DNA of 49,233 bases from Bacteroidales bacterium (GCA_012517605.1 JAAYUS010000080.1:1-49233); one strand, 5' to 3'; counted from the stretch's first letter, positions 1 through 9,226 are shown. Numbers and translations: made by a program. The notes: generated by a model not told the origin, from the letters alone.

Positions 1-978
1 CTTCAGCAGCTTATGCATCAGTTCCTTCATGACAGGCACATTGTCATTTATGCCTTTTAGAAGGACTGTCTGGCTTCCCAGAGGAAATCCTCCGTCTGCC
101 AGCTTGTTGCAAGCATTTGCACACTCATCCGTAATCTCTGACGGATGGGAAAAATGAAGGCTCAGGAACAAAGGATTGTATTTTCTTAGAACCCCGATCA
201 ATCCGTCAGTAATACGCTGCGGAAGTACAACTGGCGTTCTCGTACCTATCCGGATCATCTCAACATGTTCAATTTTCCTGATATTATAAAGTATATAATC
301 AAGCGTTTCATCAGTCAATGTCAATGGATCTCCGCCGCTGATAAGAACATCCCTGACTTCCTTGTGGGAAGCTATATAATTGAAAGCCTTTTCATAGTCC
401 TGCCTTCCCAGCTTATCGAGCCTTCCCACTGAATGCGACCTTGTACAGTATCTGCAATAGTTAGAACAGACCTGGGTCACTGTGAAAAGCACCCTGTCGG
501 GGTACCTGTGAACAATGCCCTTGACAGGAGAAAAGGATTTCTCATGCAGCGGATCTGACTGTTCACTGGGCGAAACAAGAAGTTCTTCAACAACCGGCAC
601 CACATTCCTGCGGAGAGGATGACCGGGTTTGGAATCATAAATCAGCGAAGCGAAATACGGGGTAATCCGTAAAGGAAGACGGCCCTTCAGATTATTGATA
701 GCCATTATCTCCTTGTCGGACAGTTTCATGATCTTCTTCAGCTCTTCGATACTTGTAAAAGCATTGCGAAGCTGCCATTTCCAATCATTCCAGGATTCGA
801 TAGTCGTTAGTGGGAAGTACCGGCGCATGAATTCAGAACTCCGGTTGCTAACTAACTGGTTGGGGATTACATCTTGCGAAAAAATCGTGGTTTTCGCGCC
901 AGGCTCTTCATCAGAAGAGCAACCCACGAGGCGACCCTCTCCATGGAGGGTTGTAACCTCATTATTGTTAGCGTTCAT
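1..978 (-). CDS. Lysine 2,3-aminomutase-like radical SAM protein, 3' end outside window
   Basis: The reverse strand is open from an ATG at 978 to the window edge, giving 326 N-terminal residues. Residues 170-181 read VCSNYCRYCTRS; Cys171, Cys175 and Cys178 form the CxxxCxxC radical SAM cluster motif, and the context (LFTVTQVCSNYCRYC, DVLISGGDPL) is typical of the KamA family of PLP-dependent 2,3-aminomutases. Known members interconvert L-lysine and beta-lysine, glutamate and beta-glutamate, or act in EF-P modification; the sequence seen does not decide between them. The PLP-binding lysine of the family lies further downstream and is not visible. The first 45 or so residues are low in similarity to the core. 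It is followed upstream by about 500 bp without a convincing gene, so it probably has its own promoter. Confidence 0.85.
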   Translation of the reverse strand, partial: MNANNNEVTTLHGEGRLVGCSSDEEPGAKTTIFSQDVIPNQLVSNRSSEFMRRYFPLTTIESWNDWKWQLRNAFTSIEELKKIMKLSDKEIMAINNLKGRLPLRITPYFASLIYDSKPGHPLRRNVVPVVEELLVSPSEQSDPLHEKSFSPVKGIVHRYPDRVLFTVTQVCSNYCRYCTRSHSVGRLDKLGRQDYEKAFNYIASHKEVRDVLISGGDPLTLTDETLDYILYNIRKIEHVEMIRIGTRTPVVLPQRITDGLIGVLRKYNPLFLSLHFSHPSEITDECANACNKLADGGFPLGSQTVLLKGINDNVPVMKELMHKLLK

Positions 979-1122
979 AACGGTTGATGAAATTAATCAT
1001 CAGTTGCTAAATTTTTCTTGTTGTTAAAAGTTTTGGTTATTAAAAATTTGGACGAAAATATAATTTCTGATGATACAATGTACTTTCCGACCTTAATAAA
1101 TATTAACACGGCCTGCAATTTA

Positions 1123-1293
1123 TTAACAGAATAATACCTGATTCTGTAAGCCTCTTATTATCATACTATTGTACGACAATGCTTTGAGCATTTCCACCTT
1201 GCTTTCAGGGATGCATAACCGACTGGCATTTTCGTGCTCCGGTAAAATCCTTTTTGCAGCCCTTTCTGTTAAAAAATTCACATCCTTACTCAT
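1123..1293 (-). CDS. Possible small protein, 56 aa, doubtful
   Basis: A short reverse-strand frame starts at ATG 1293 just after a purine-rich AAAAGGAGAA stretch that would make a strong but closely spaced Shine-Dalgarno. The product is Lys/Glu-rich at first (MSKDVNFLTERAAKR...) and ends in a Cys. I recognise no family. It is the only frame worth noting in the 979-1486 gap between arfB and the aminomutase gene; a plus-strand frame overlaps it. Most Bacteroidota genes lack a clear Shine-Dalgarno, so the signal may be chance. Confidence 0.2.
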   Translation of the reverse strand: MSKDVNFLTERAAKRILPEHENASRLCIPESKVEMLKALSYNSMIIRGLQNQVLFC

Positions 1294-1422
1294 TTCTCCT
1301 TTTCTTTTTTTAAGAAACCCGTCAATCAATAATTATGCCACAATTCAGAACATTAATTCAAACATGTCTTCTAAAAAAGGCATGCATTATAACGCATTAG
1401 TCAGGGATTAATTATACGAATT

Positions 1423-1466
1423 GAAAAAAATCCTGATCGTCAGCATTATGCGCTGTAAATCAGGAT
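1423..1466 (-). terminator. Rho-independent terminator after arfB
   Basis: Read on the reverse strand, ATCCTGAT (1466-1459) pairs with ATCAGGAT (1437-1430). There is an inner CAGC/GCTG pairing and a small loop, followed by a run of seven T. It lies about 20 nt after the arfB stop and would end the rhamnosidase-arfB transcript. Confidence 0.75.
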
Positions 1467-1486
1467 CTTAATAATCTCACTTTAAT

Positions 1487-1918
1487 TTATTCAGACTCTT
1501 GTGAAATGTCTTTTTTGCTTCGGATCTGCTTTATCATGCTGTGTTTCCGTTTTTGATCAAGCCGCCTGGCAACAGATTTCACCGTAGGTAATGTCTTTAT
1601 CCTTTCCGGATTTTCTGTCAGGGCATCAGCCAGAAGCACCAGGAGCTTTTCAACTGCCTTGTCTCTGTTCCCTAATTGAGTGCGCTGTGACTGAGACCTA
1701 ATTACAAGTTCTCCCGACTTGCTGATTCTTTTCCCGAGCCTGGCAAGTAATATATTTTCCTCATCCGGAGAAAAAACACCTGATGCAATTATATTGAATC
1801 TCAGTTCGATCTTTGTATTGACCTTGTTGACATTCTGCCCCCCGGGGCCGCTGCTTCTCGAAGCAACGAATGTGAATGCCGATTCAGGTATCCGTTCCCT
1901 TAGTTGTTCAGCTGTCAA
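1487..1918 (-). CDS. arfB: ArfB-type peptidyl-tRNA hydrolase (ribosome rescue)
   Basis: This 143-residue protein has the release-factor GGQ motif at residues 26-28 in the context SSGPGGQNVNKVNTK, followed by the usual ELRF strand and a basic C-terminal tail (QKRKHSMIKQIRSKKD) like the one that enters the mRNA channel in ArfB/YaeJ. ArfB hydrolyses peptidyl-tRNA on ribosomes stalled at the end of truncated mRNA. The length fits the family (about 140 aa) and is far shorter than RF1/RF2. The start is a TTG at 1918, 8 nt after the stop of the rhamnosidase gene; there is no ATG nearby, and the frame begins where family members begin. It is probably co-transcribed with the GH78 gene, although the functions are unrelated, and it ends at a good terminator. 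Confidence 0.88.
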   Translation of the reverse strand: MTAEQLRERIPESAFTFVASRSSGPGGQNVNKVNTKIELRFNIIASGVFSPDEENILLARLGKRISKSGELVIRSQSQRTQLGNRDKAVEKLLVLLADALTENPERIKTLPTVKSVARRLDQKRKHSMIKQIRSKKDISQESE

Positions 1919-1926
1919 AGTTGTTG

Positions 1927-4683
1927 TTATTCAATTAGTTCAAAAACATATTCTCCCGATCCGGCAGATATCTCAACACGTTTTTCCTTATTGTCATGCT
2001 TCATTGAAAAAGGATCTTTTGGCTGTTTTGCCTTATTTCCTTTCATTCCTGATACCGGCCTTTCATATTTTATCTTTGAGATGTCATTTGTGGGAAGAAA
2101 TATTCTGGCTGTCGTATTGACAGGTATGTTAACAGTGAAGACCAGTTTACCGTCCTTCCTTTCCCATCCTGACGATATAAGCCCGTAGGGGCTTTCAAAT
2201 GTGGCCCTGGAAAAATCAAGTTTTTTTGTCACATGAGGGTAAATTGTGATCTCCTTGTATCCTGGTTTTGCATAATTTATCCCTGCCGAGCTTTTATACA
2301 TCCAGTCTCCTATCGCTCCATAGGCATAATGGTTGAATGAATTCATTCCGGGATCCTGGAAAGTGCTGTCGGTCTTCTGTCCGTCCCATCTTTCCCAGAT
2401 GGTAGTTGCCCCCATTTTCACAGGATACAGCCACGAAGGATATGTTTCCTGAAGAAGGAGATCATATGCAACATCCTCGTAACCATTAAGTGTGAGAACA
2501 TGGCATAGATACGGAGTCCCAAGGAAACCCGTTGAAAGATGGTTCCTCCTTCCTCTGATATCATCGGCAAGGAATTTTGCAGCTTTCGGCCTAAGATCAT
2601 CAGGAAGAAGGTCAAACATAAGTGCCAGAACATATGATGTCTGGGAATTTGTTCCTACACGTCCGGCAGGGGTAACATATTCCCTGTTAAATACTTCTTT
2701 TATCTTATTGTAAATGCCTGTGTAAAGCTGCTCATCTTCTGTCCTGCCAAGTTCCCCGGCAGCTTTTGCAAGAATGCCTGCAGAATATGCATAGAAAGCT
2801 GTCGAGATAAAATCGTGCTCAGTAAAACCGTCTGCTTCAGTGTGATTGTTCACTGGCGGATGATAAAACAGCCAGTCACCGTATTTGCTTCCTCCCTTCC
2901 ATATATATGAATCGCCTGCTTTGGCACGGATATATTCAACCCACGCCTTCATACTGGGATACTGGTTCTCAAGAAGCTGCCTGTCGCCGTAAACCTGGTA
3001 TATGTTCCAGGGGACAATTACTGCCACATCACCCCATCCTGCTGATGGCTGGGCGGTTAAGGCGTTCTGCGGGTTAAGAACGTCGGGAATTACATCAGGT
3101 ACCTCACCTCCCGGCTTCTGGTCAAGGGCAACATCTTTCAGCCATTTGGTGAAAAATGCTGCCACGTTAAAATTGAAGGCCGCTGTACTGCTGAAGGCCT
3201 GGGCATCGCCTGTCCACCCCAGCCTTTCATCCCTCTGAGGACAATCTGTAGGAACATCAACGAAATTTCCTTTCTGCCCCCACTGGATATTATGCTGCAG
3301 CTGGTTGAGAAGCGGATTGGAACTCGCATACGTCCCGGTAACCGGCATGTCTGAATGAACGACCACCCCTGTAATATTGTCAGTGGTAAGTTCTCCCGGG
3401 AAACCTGTAACCTCTACATATCTGAAACCCATGAATGTGAAACGCGGTTCGTATGTTTCCTGGCCTTCTCCCGAAAGTGTATAGGTGAGCTGGCATTTGG
3501 CGCTCCTCAGGTTTTTTGTGTAAAACTCACCATATTTATCAAGGACCTCAGCATGCCGTATTGTTACGACGGTACCTTTTGCACCTGAGACCTTCAGCCT
3601 TATCCAGCCTACCATATTCTGGCCCATATCGACAAGAAGGCTTCCCCCGGGCGAACGGAATACCTTTACAGGCTTTATCTCGCCGATCTTTCTTATCGGA
3701 GCCCCCTGTGAAGCAATAATGTTGTTTTTATAACTGCCGGTTTTAACCGCCTTCCAGTTGCTTTCATTATAGTCAGGCAGGTTCCATCCGGTAAGTTTTC
3801 GCGTTGCATCATATGTCTCACCGTTATAAATGTCATTCATCCTTATAGCACCGTCGTTGCTGCACTTCCATGTTCCGTCGGTAACTATCATCGATTCTGT
3901 TCCGTCGGTGTATGTTATTTTCAACTGCATCAACAGTCCGAGTCTTTTGCCGTATATGGCCCAGTTATTGCCCCATGCCAGAGTTCCCCTGTACCATCCG
4001 TCACCAAGTACTGCACCGACTGCATTTTTACCTTTTACGACCTGATCCGTCACATCATATACCTGGTACTGAAGTCTTTTGCCGTATGATGTCCATCCCG
4101 GCGTCAGCACCTGATCACCAACTTTCCTTCCATTCAGATGAAGCTCATAAAAACCGTGCGATGTCACATAAACTACCGCTTTTGCAACGTTCTTGTCGAT
4201 ATTGAATTCTTTTCTGAAATGAGGTGAAGGAGCATACCTGTTTGTATCGCTGTCCATTTCAATCCAGCTCGCCTTCCAGTTCTCCTGATTCAGCAATCCT
4301 GCCTCCCAGAAAGCAGTTCCGCTCCATTTCGATGACTTTCCCCTGTTGTCCCACACCATTACCTGCCAGTAATATCTCTGTCCGGGCTTCAGGTCCTTTC
4401 CCTGGTATGGAACAAGAACCGATTCACCTGAAGCAACCCTGCCTGTACTCCAGACGATCCCTGATACGGAAAATCTCTGATCGGTGGAGACCCTTATTGA
4501 ATATGCAGTTTGCATCACATTGTTGCCAGTGCTTTTGATTTTCCATGACAACCGTGGCTGAAGGGCATCAATTCCCAGGGGATTTGTCCTGTGTTCACAG
4601 GTAAGATCATATACAGTCAGTTCCTGCGAATGTAAAAATGCAGGGATAAACATCAGAAGGAGAAAGAGTTTTACTGATTTCAT
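1927..4683 (-). CDS. Secreted alpha-L-rhamnosidase, GH78
   Basis: This 918-residue protein has an N-terminal signal peptide (LFLLLMFIPAFLHSQ). An Ig-like domain starts at TCEHRTNPLGID, next come the Bac_rhamnosid_N jelly-roll domain (SWIEMD, HFRKEF, YVTSHGFYELHLNG) and a second beta domain. An (alpha/alpha)6 catalytic domain from about residue 450 and a C-terminal beta domain complete it. The catalytic-block motif DCPQRDERLGWTGD is intact at about residues 480-493; Glu486 is the likely general acid. GH78 enzymes remove terminal alpha-L-rhamnose by inversion. The gene is divergent from rhaT with 119 bp between starts, so it probably feeds the adjacent rhamnose operon. The signal peptide has no lipobox Cys, suggesting a periplasmic or exported enzyme. 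The glycan substrate cannot be told from sequence. Confidence 0.93.
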   Translation of the reverse strand: MKSVKLFLLLMFIPAFLHSQELTVYDLTCEHRTNPLGIDALQPRLSWKIKSTGNNVMQTAYSIRVSTDQRFSVSGIVWSTGRVASGESVLVPYQGKDLKPGQRYYWQVMVWDNRGKSSKWSGTAFWEAGLLNQENWKASWIEMDSDTNRYAPSPHFRKEFNIDKNVAKAVVYVTSHGFYELHLNGRKVGDQVLTPGWTSYGKRLQYQVYDVTDQVVKGKNAVGAVLGDGWYRGTLAWGNNWAIYGKRLGLLMQLKITYTDGTESMIVTDGTWKCSNDGAIRMNDIYNGETYDATRKLTGWNLPDYNESNWKAVKTGSYKNNIIASQGAPIRKIGEIKPVKVFRSPGGSLLVDMGQNMVGWIRLKVSGAKGTVVTIRHAEVLDKYGEFYTKNLRSAKCQLTYTLSGEGQETYEPRFTFMGFRYVEVTGFPGELTTDNITGVVVHSDMPVTGTYASSNPLLNQLQHNIQWGQKGNFVDVPTDCPQRDERLGWTGDAQAFSSTAAFNFNVAAFFTKWLKDVALDQKPGGEVPDVIPDVLNPQNALTAQPSAGWGDVAVIVPWNIYQVYGDRQLLENQYPSMKAWVEYIRAKAGDSYIWKGGSKYGDWLFYHPPVNNHTEADGFTEHDFISTAFYAYSAGILAKAAGELGRTEDEQLYTGIYNKIKEVFNREYVTPAGRVGTNSQTSYVLALMFDLLPDDLRPKAAKFLADDIRGRRNHLSTGFLGTPYLCHVLTLNGYEDVAYDLLLQETYPSWLYPVKMGATTIWERWDGQKTDSTFQDPGMNSFNHYAYGAIGDWMYKSSAGINYAKPGYKEITIYPHVTKKLDFSRATFESPYGLISSGWERKDGKLVFTVNIPVNTTARIFLPTNDISKIKYERPVSGMKGNKAKQPKDPFSMKHDNKEKRVEISAGSGEYVFELIE

Positions 4684-4751
4684 GGTAAATAATTAGGTTT
4701 ATAGAATTTAAGATTTGAAATTTATCTATTTTTAATCGAAACAAAAAAGGT

Positions 4752-4765
4752 AAAATAGCTATTTT
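4752..4765. promoter_or_regulatory. 14-bp perfect palindrome between GH78 gene and rhaT
   Basis: AAAATAGCTATTTT is a perfect palindrome, 37 nt upstream of rhaT and 68 nt upstream of the rhamnosidase start, in the only shared control region of the two divergent units. Its place suits an operator for a rhamnose-responsive regulator, but no regulator gene is adjacent and AT-rich palindromes also arise by chance. Confidence 0.35.
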
Positions 4766-4802
4766 TATTCTCTTAAACTACAACCTAATACAAATTCATT
4801 AA

Positions 4803-5831
4803 ATGAATCCGATTGCAGGAATTCTGTTGATAGCCCTTGGCAGCATTGGCGCTGCAAGTTTCTATGTCCCGTTCAAGAAAGTAAAAGACTGGGCATGGGA
4901 GTCGTACTGGATAGCCCAGGGAGTTGCAGCATGGCTGATTGCACCCTGGCTCTTTGCCCTGATCTTTGTTCCTCATGGTGAACTTATCCCGATAATAAGG
5001 GAGTCGCCATCCTCCGCCAAATTGATGGCAATGGTTTTTGGAATTTTGTGGGGGTTCGGCGGACTTACTTTCGGATTAAGCATGCGTTATCTCGGAGTAG
5101 CCCTTGGACAGAGCATTGCGCTTGGATTATGTGCAGCTTTTGGCACAATAATACCTGCGGTGGTTGCCGGACAAAACCTTTTTTCATCACGGGCTGGCAT
5201 ACTGACAATTGCAGGTGTGGCAATAACAGTTGCCGGTATCGCAATAATTGGATACGCAGGTGCATTGAAAAGCAAAAATCTGACTGAAGAGGAGAAAAAA
5301 GCTGCAATAAAGGAATTCGCGCTTAAAAAAGGCATACTGATAGCCATTTTCTCAGGGATAATGAGCGCCTGTTTCAACTTCGGATACGAAGCAGGAAAAC
5401 CAATTGAAAATGTTGCGCTTGCCCATGGAACAAATCCTCTTTTCCAGAAGAATCCAACGCTCATATTCATACTCCTTGGAGGATTCATTACAAATCTTTT
5501 ATATTGCGGATATCTGAATATCAGGAACAAAACTTACAGGGATTATCTTGGTGTTTCTTCAGGAGTATTATTAAATAACATTGCATTTACCTTCCTTGCC
5601 GGTTTTCTCTGGTTCCTCCAGTTCCATTTCTTCGGAATGGGATCGAGCAAACTGCCCGAAGGCATGGCGGTTTTCGGATGGAGCATCCTTATGGCACTTA
5701 ATATTGCAATCAGCAACATATGGGGAATACTGCTCAGGGAATGGAAAGGAGTGAGCAAAAAGACAATCATAGTGCTGATTATTGGTATTTTGGTACTTAT
5801 TCTTTCGACATTTGTGGTAAAATTAAGCTGA
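4803..5831 (+). CDS. rhaT: L-rhamnose/proton symporter RhaT
   Basis: This 342-residue, very hydrophobic protein has about ten predicted membrane segments. The start is characteristic of RhaT: NPIAGILLIALGSIGAASFYVPFKKVKDWAWE, with the later GFGGLTFGLSMRYLGVALGQSIALGLCAAFGTIIP. RhaT imports L-rhamnose with protons across the inner membrane. It is the first gene of a plus-strand run, 7 nt before rhaM, and is divergent from a secreted rhamnosidase that would provide its substrate. The ATG at 4803 opens directly on the conserved N-terminus. The length matches E. coli RhaT (344 aa). Confidence 0.95.
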   Translation: MNPIAGILLIALGSIGAASFYVPFKKVKDWAWESYWIAQGVAAWLIAPWLFALIFVPHGELIPIIRESPSSAKLMAMVFGILWGFGGLTFGLSMRYLGVALGQSIALGLCAAFGTIIPAVVAGQNLFSSRAGILTIAGVAITVAGIAIIGYAGALKSKNLTEEEKKAAIKEFALKKGILIAIFSGIMSACFNFGYEAGKPIENVALAHGTNPLFQKNPTLIFILLGGFITNLLYCGYLNIRNKTYRDYLGVSSGVLLNNIAFTFLAGFLWFLQFHFFGMGSSKLPEGMAVFGWSILMALNIAISNIWGILLREWKGVSKKTIIVLIIGILVLILSTFVVKLS

Positions 5832-5838
5832 AACGACT

Positions 5839-6153
5839 ATGAAAAGATTTGGCTTTAAAATGAAACTTTATCCCGGATTCAGGGATGAGTATAAAAAGCG
5901 CCACGGCGAAATCTGGCCGGAGCTTGTCAAATTACTCAAAGACAATGGAATTGGCAACTATTCCATCTTTTTCGATGAAGAAACAAATATTCTTTTTGCC
6001 TATCAGGAACAAAAAGGAGAAAGCTCCTCTCAGGACCTTGGCCAACAGGAAGTTGTAAAAAGATGGTGGAAATATATGTCGGACATCATGGAAACAAATC
6101 CCGATTATTCTCCTGTTACAGTTCCTCTTGAGCAGGTTTTCTTCATGGAATAA
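5839..6153 (+). CDS. rhaM: L-rhamnose mutarotase RhaM
   Basis: This 104-residue protein matches the family size exactly. It has His22 in KKRHGEIWPEL, the predicted catalytic histidine of RhaM, and the later RWWKYMSDIM and NPDYSPV motifs with the substrate-contacting tryptophans. It interconverts the alpha and beta anomers of L-rhamnose, supplying the form used by the isomerase. It is cytoplasmic, without a signal peptide. It sits 7 nt after rhaT and 30 nt before rhaA, so it is almost certainly in one transcript with them. Confidence 0.94.
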   Translation: MKRFGFKMKLYPGFRDEYKKRHGEIWPELVKLLKDNGIGNYSIFFDEETNILFAYQEQKGESSSQDLGQQEVVKRWWKYMSDIMETNPDYSPVTVPLEQVFFME

Positions 6154-6183
6154 AACATTAACACCTACTAATACCATACTAAA

Positions 6184-7452
6184 ATGAATAAAGATCTTAT
6201 TAAGAAATCATATCAGCTTGCAAAAGAACAATATGCTGAAATTGGCATTGATACGGAGAAAGTGCTTGATCAGCTTGATGACATAGTCATAAGCCTTCAC
6301 TGCTGGCAGACAGATGACGTCGGAGGTTTTGAAAAAGAGGGTGCGGAACTTGGCGGAGGCGGTATTCAGGCAACAGGAAACTATCCCGGAAAAGCAAGAA
6401 CGATCACTCAGATGCGCGATGATCTCGACAAGGTAATGTCACTGCTTCCAGGAAAGCAAAGACTCAGCCTTCATGCAATCTATGGCGAGTTTGAAGGTAA
6501 AAAGGTCGACAGGGACCAGATTGAAGTCAAACATTTCCAGGGATGGATCGACTGGGCGAAGAAAAGAGGGATCGGACTCGACTTTAACTGCACTTGTTTC
6601 TCCCATCCCTATGCCGATGATGGATTTACATTGTCGAGTAAAAATCCGAAGATCAGAAAATTCTGGGTTGAGCATACAAAACGATGCCGTGCAATTGCTG
6701 CGGAAATGGGACGACAGCTTGGCACACCATCGGTTCATAACCTCTGGATACCCGATGGATCAAAGGATATACCTGTCGACAGATACGGACTGAGGAAGCT
6801 TCTCAAAAAGTCACTCGACGAGATATTTTCTGTAAAGTATCCTAAAAAATATCTGAAGGATTCCGTTGAAAGCAAGCTTTTCGGCATAGGATCAGAGTCT
6901 ATGGTAGTTGGCTCTCACGACTTTTACATGGGATATGCCATGCAGAACAATACCTTGATCACGCTTGATAATGGGCACTTCCATCCTACGGAACAGGTCG
7001 GAGATAAGATTTCGTCAATCCTGCTTTACATAGATGAACTCTTGCTTCACCTTACAAGGGGAGTAAGATGGGATAGCGACCATGTCCTTACATTTAATGA
7101 TGAACTGGTTCTTATTGCACAGGAAATAGTGCGGGCAAAGGCATTGAAAAGGGTTAATATAGGACTTGATTTCTTCGATGCAAGCCTTAACAGGATCGGA
7201 GCTTATGTGATCGGGACAAGATCAGCCCAGATGGCATTTCTGTTCGCAATGCTTGAACCAACAGAAACCCTTGTTAAATTTGAGGAGACGGGAAGAACCT
7301 TTGAAAGATTGTCGTGGCTCGAACTGCTCAAATCCAAACCATTCGGTGCAGTATGGGATTATTACTGCCTCAGGTCAGGAGTCCCTGCCGGCCAGGATTA
7401 TGTTGAAGAGATAGTTAAATATGAAAAGGAAGTTTTGAATAAAAGAGGATAA
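6184..7452 (+). CDS. rhaA: L-rhamnose isomerase RhaA
   Basis: This 422-residue protein is colinear with E. coli RhaA (419 aa): HCWQTDDVGGFE at 39-50, GGGIQATGNYPGKAR at 57-71, LDFNCTCFSHP, GTPSVHNLWIPDG, ESKLFGIGSES, LDNGHFHPTE, VRWDSDHV and IGLDFFDASLNRI. These carry the metal-binding Glu, Asp and His residues of the TIM-barrel enzyme. It converts L-rhamnose to L-rhamnulose. It lies 30 nt after rhaM and 44 nt before the kinase gene. There is no truncation, and the start ATG fits the family N-terminus. Confidence 0.96.
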   Translation: MNKDLIKKSYQLAKEQYAEIGIDTEKVLDQLDDIVISLHCWQTDDVGGFEKEGAELGGGGIQATGNYPGKARTITQMRDDLDKVMSLLPGKQRLSLHAIYGEFEGKKVDRDQIEVKHFQGWIDWAKKRGIGLDFNCTCFSHPYADDGFTLSSKNPKIRKFWVEHTKRCRAIAAEMGRQLGTPSVHNLWIPDGSKDIPVDRYGLRKLLKKSLDEIFSVKYPKKYLKDSVESKLFGIGSESMVVGSHDFYMGYAMQNNTLITLDNGHFHPTEQVGDKISSILLYIDELLLHLTRGVRWDSDHVLTFNDELVLIAQEIVRAKALKRVNIGLDFFDASLNRIGAYVIGTRSAQMAFLFAMLEPTETLVKFEETGRTFERLSWLELLKSKPFGAVWDYYCLRSGVPAGQDYVEEIVKYEKEVLNKRG

Positions 7453-7496
7453 AATCCTTTGTAATTTCGATTGTTCAAATTGCATTATAAAAATCT

Positions 7497-8864
7497 ATGA
7501 AGCAAAAAGTAATTGCAATATTTGATGTAGGGAAGACAAACAAGAAACTCCTTTTGTTTGATCACGATCTCAGACTTGTCTCTGAGGAAGAGACAAGATT
7601 TCCTGAGGTTATGGATGATGACGGTTTTGAATGCGATAATATTGAACTTATTGAAAAATGGGTTAAAGATTCTCTTCTTGATCTTATCCATTCCGACAAA
7701 TATGAGCTCACAGCTGTGAATTTTGCCACATATGGGGCAACTATCGTTTATCTTGATGAAAAAGGAAAACGCATTGCCCCGGCCTATAATTACCTTAAAC
7801 CAATCGATGAGAGGATCCCCGAGCGTATTTACAGGAGATACGGCGGACAGGACGAATTTTGCAGGAGAACTGCATCCCCGGCACTTGGTATGCTGAATTC
7901 AGGAATGCAAATACTATGGTTTAAAACTGTAAAACCCGAATTATATGAAAAGGTACGGTACATACTGCACCTGCCCCAATACCTGTCGTACCTCATAACA
8001 GGAAGGATCTTTTCCGAACATACATCCATAGGTTGTCATACAGCCTTATGGGACTTCGACTCCATGAAATACCATCCTTGGGTGAGCGATCAGGGGCTCG
8101 ATCTTCCATCGCCTGTTCCCGTTTCAACATTGACCGATGTCATTATCGACAACATTCCTGTCAAAGCCGGGATAGGGATTCATGACAGCTCAGCTTCCCT
8201 GGCACCTTATTTCTCAGGAGGCAAAGGCAAATTCCTGCTTTTATCAACAGGCACGTGGTGCATCAATATGAATCCTTTCAATCCCGAAAGACTGACGGTT
8301 GAACAGCTCGATAATGATTGTCTTTGTTATATGAGCATAAACCAGCAGCCTGTCAAATCGTCGAGGATCTTCCTTGGAAACATGCATGAGACGGCGGTAA
8401 AAATGCTGAATGAACATTTCAGGACTACTGAGAATTTCTATAAAAATGTGAAGTACGATCAGGAGTTGATCAACATGCTGAAATTAAGATACAGCGGAGA
8501 TAAAAGGGCGTTTTTTAACAGCGGTCCGGAAGCAAGAGAATTCAGGCAGCATATCGATCTTTTTGATTTCAAATCATTCGACGAAGCATACCATCAGCTT
8601 ATGAGTGAACTGTGCAGTCTTGCCGTCGGGGCAATAAAGCTTATCCTGCCCGAAAAGGATGATATTGCGAATATATACATCACAGGCGGATTTGCAAAGA
8701 ACCAGATCTTTCTGAGACTCATGGCCAGATCATTCCCCGGCAAAAAGGTATACACTTCGGTCATGAGCAATTCCACAGCTCTGGGAGCTGCAATTGTTGT
8801 TCTGAATTCCATGACTTCAGAAATGCCTCAGCTTAACCTCGGACTAACTGAATATCAGGCTTGA
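7497..8864 (+). CDS. FGGY-family carbohydrate kinase, probable rhamnulokinase
   Basis: This 455-residue protein has two actin-like halves. The N-terminal phosphate motif is FDVGKTNKKLLLFD, a sugar-contact segment follows (NFATYGATIVYLDEKG), and a C-terminal ATPase half carries LLSTGTWCINMNPF and YITGGFAKNQIFLRL. It is a complete FGGY kinase, but it does not begin like E. coli RhaB (DLGASSGR type). It looks closer to the divergent FGGY branch that includes YoaC/NaCK-like kinases. Its position as the last gene after rhaT-rhaM-rhaA argues that it phosphorylates L-rhamnulose. An alternative is a kinase for another 6-deoxyketose such as fuculose. Family membership is firm; the substrate is inferred from the operon. 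Confidence 0.8.
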   Translation: MKQKVIAIFDVGKTNKKLLLFDHDLRLVSEEETRFPEVMDDDGFECDNIELIEKWVKDSLLDLIHSDKYELTAVNFATYGATIVYLDEKGKRIAPAYNYLKPIDERIPERIYRRYGGQDEFCRRTASPALGMLNSGMQILWFKTVKPELYEKVRYILHLPQYLSYLITGRIFSEHTSIGCHTALWDFDSMKYHPWVSDQGLDLPSPVPVSTLTDVIIDNIPVKAGIGIHDSSASLAPYFSGGKGKFLLLSTGTWCINMNPFNPERLTVEQLDNDCLCYMSINQQPVKSSRIFLGNMHETAVKMLNEHFRTTENFYKNVKYDQELINMLKLRYSGDKRAFFNSGPEAREFRQHIDLFDFKSFDEAYHQLMSELCSLAVGAIKLILPEKDDIANIYITGGFAKNQIFLRLMARSFPGKKVYTSVMSNSTALGAAIVVLNSMTSEMPQLNLGLTEYQA

Positions 8865-9226
8865 TTGCCTGGTATGGTCGATGATTACAGTCCCCATGCT
8901 TCTACATCAGGAAGATATTGATTCTTGCCTTTTTGTCATTTGTGCAACCTTTGGATCCATAGTGGTAAAATACCTTCCGCTCTGTTTTATAAGTCAGTTC
9001 TTATTCATTCTTAAAGGGTGGAAGGGGATTTCAGGGGTCTTCCTGTTGTAAGGCCGGAAATTAAAAGAATTTTGAATTGCAGAATGGTTTTAAGCAATTT
9101 AAGTTTTTTGCCAACGTTGTCCATTTAATTAATGACTGGTGTTAAAAATGATATTTTTTGTAAAACTATTATAATTTTGCGGCCCGGAAGGATCATATTT
9201 TTCAGAATGAAATAAAATATCTTCAG
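8865..9226. other. Intergenic stretch after the rhamnose operon
   Basis: The 362 bp between the kinase and the next plus-strand gene contain no convincing reading frame and no strong terminator. A weak GGAAG...CTTCC stem is present near 9020-9045. The last 150 bp become AT-rich and hold the -7-like box described separately. Confidence 0.5.
9172..9179 (+). promoter_or_regulatory. Bacteroidota -7 box (TAATTTTG) before the polyphosphate operon
   Basis: TAATTTTG matches the TAnnTTTG -7 consensus of the Bacteroidota primary sigma factor and lies 47 nt before the ATG at 9227. The TTTG at 9157-9160 is too close to be the -33 box, and no good one occurs at the usual 19-21 bp spacing, so this is only a partial match. 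Confidence 0.35.

Noticed and set aside
1719-2188. Plus-strand open frames across the arfB/rhamnosidase junction
   Set aside because: They lie opposite two well-supported reverse-strand genes, have no family features, and are shadows of coding sequence.
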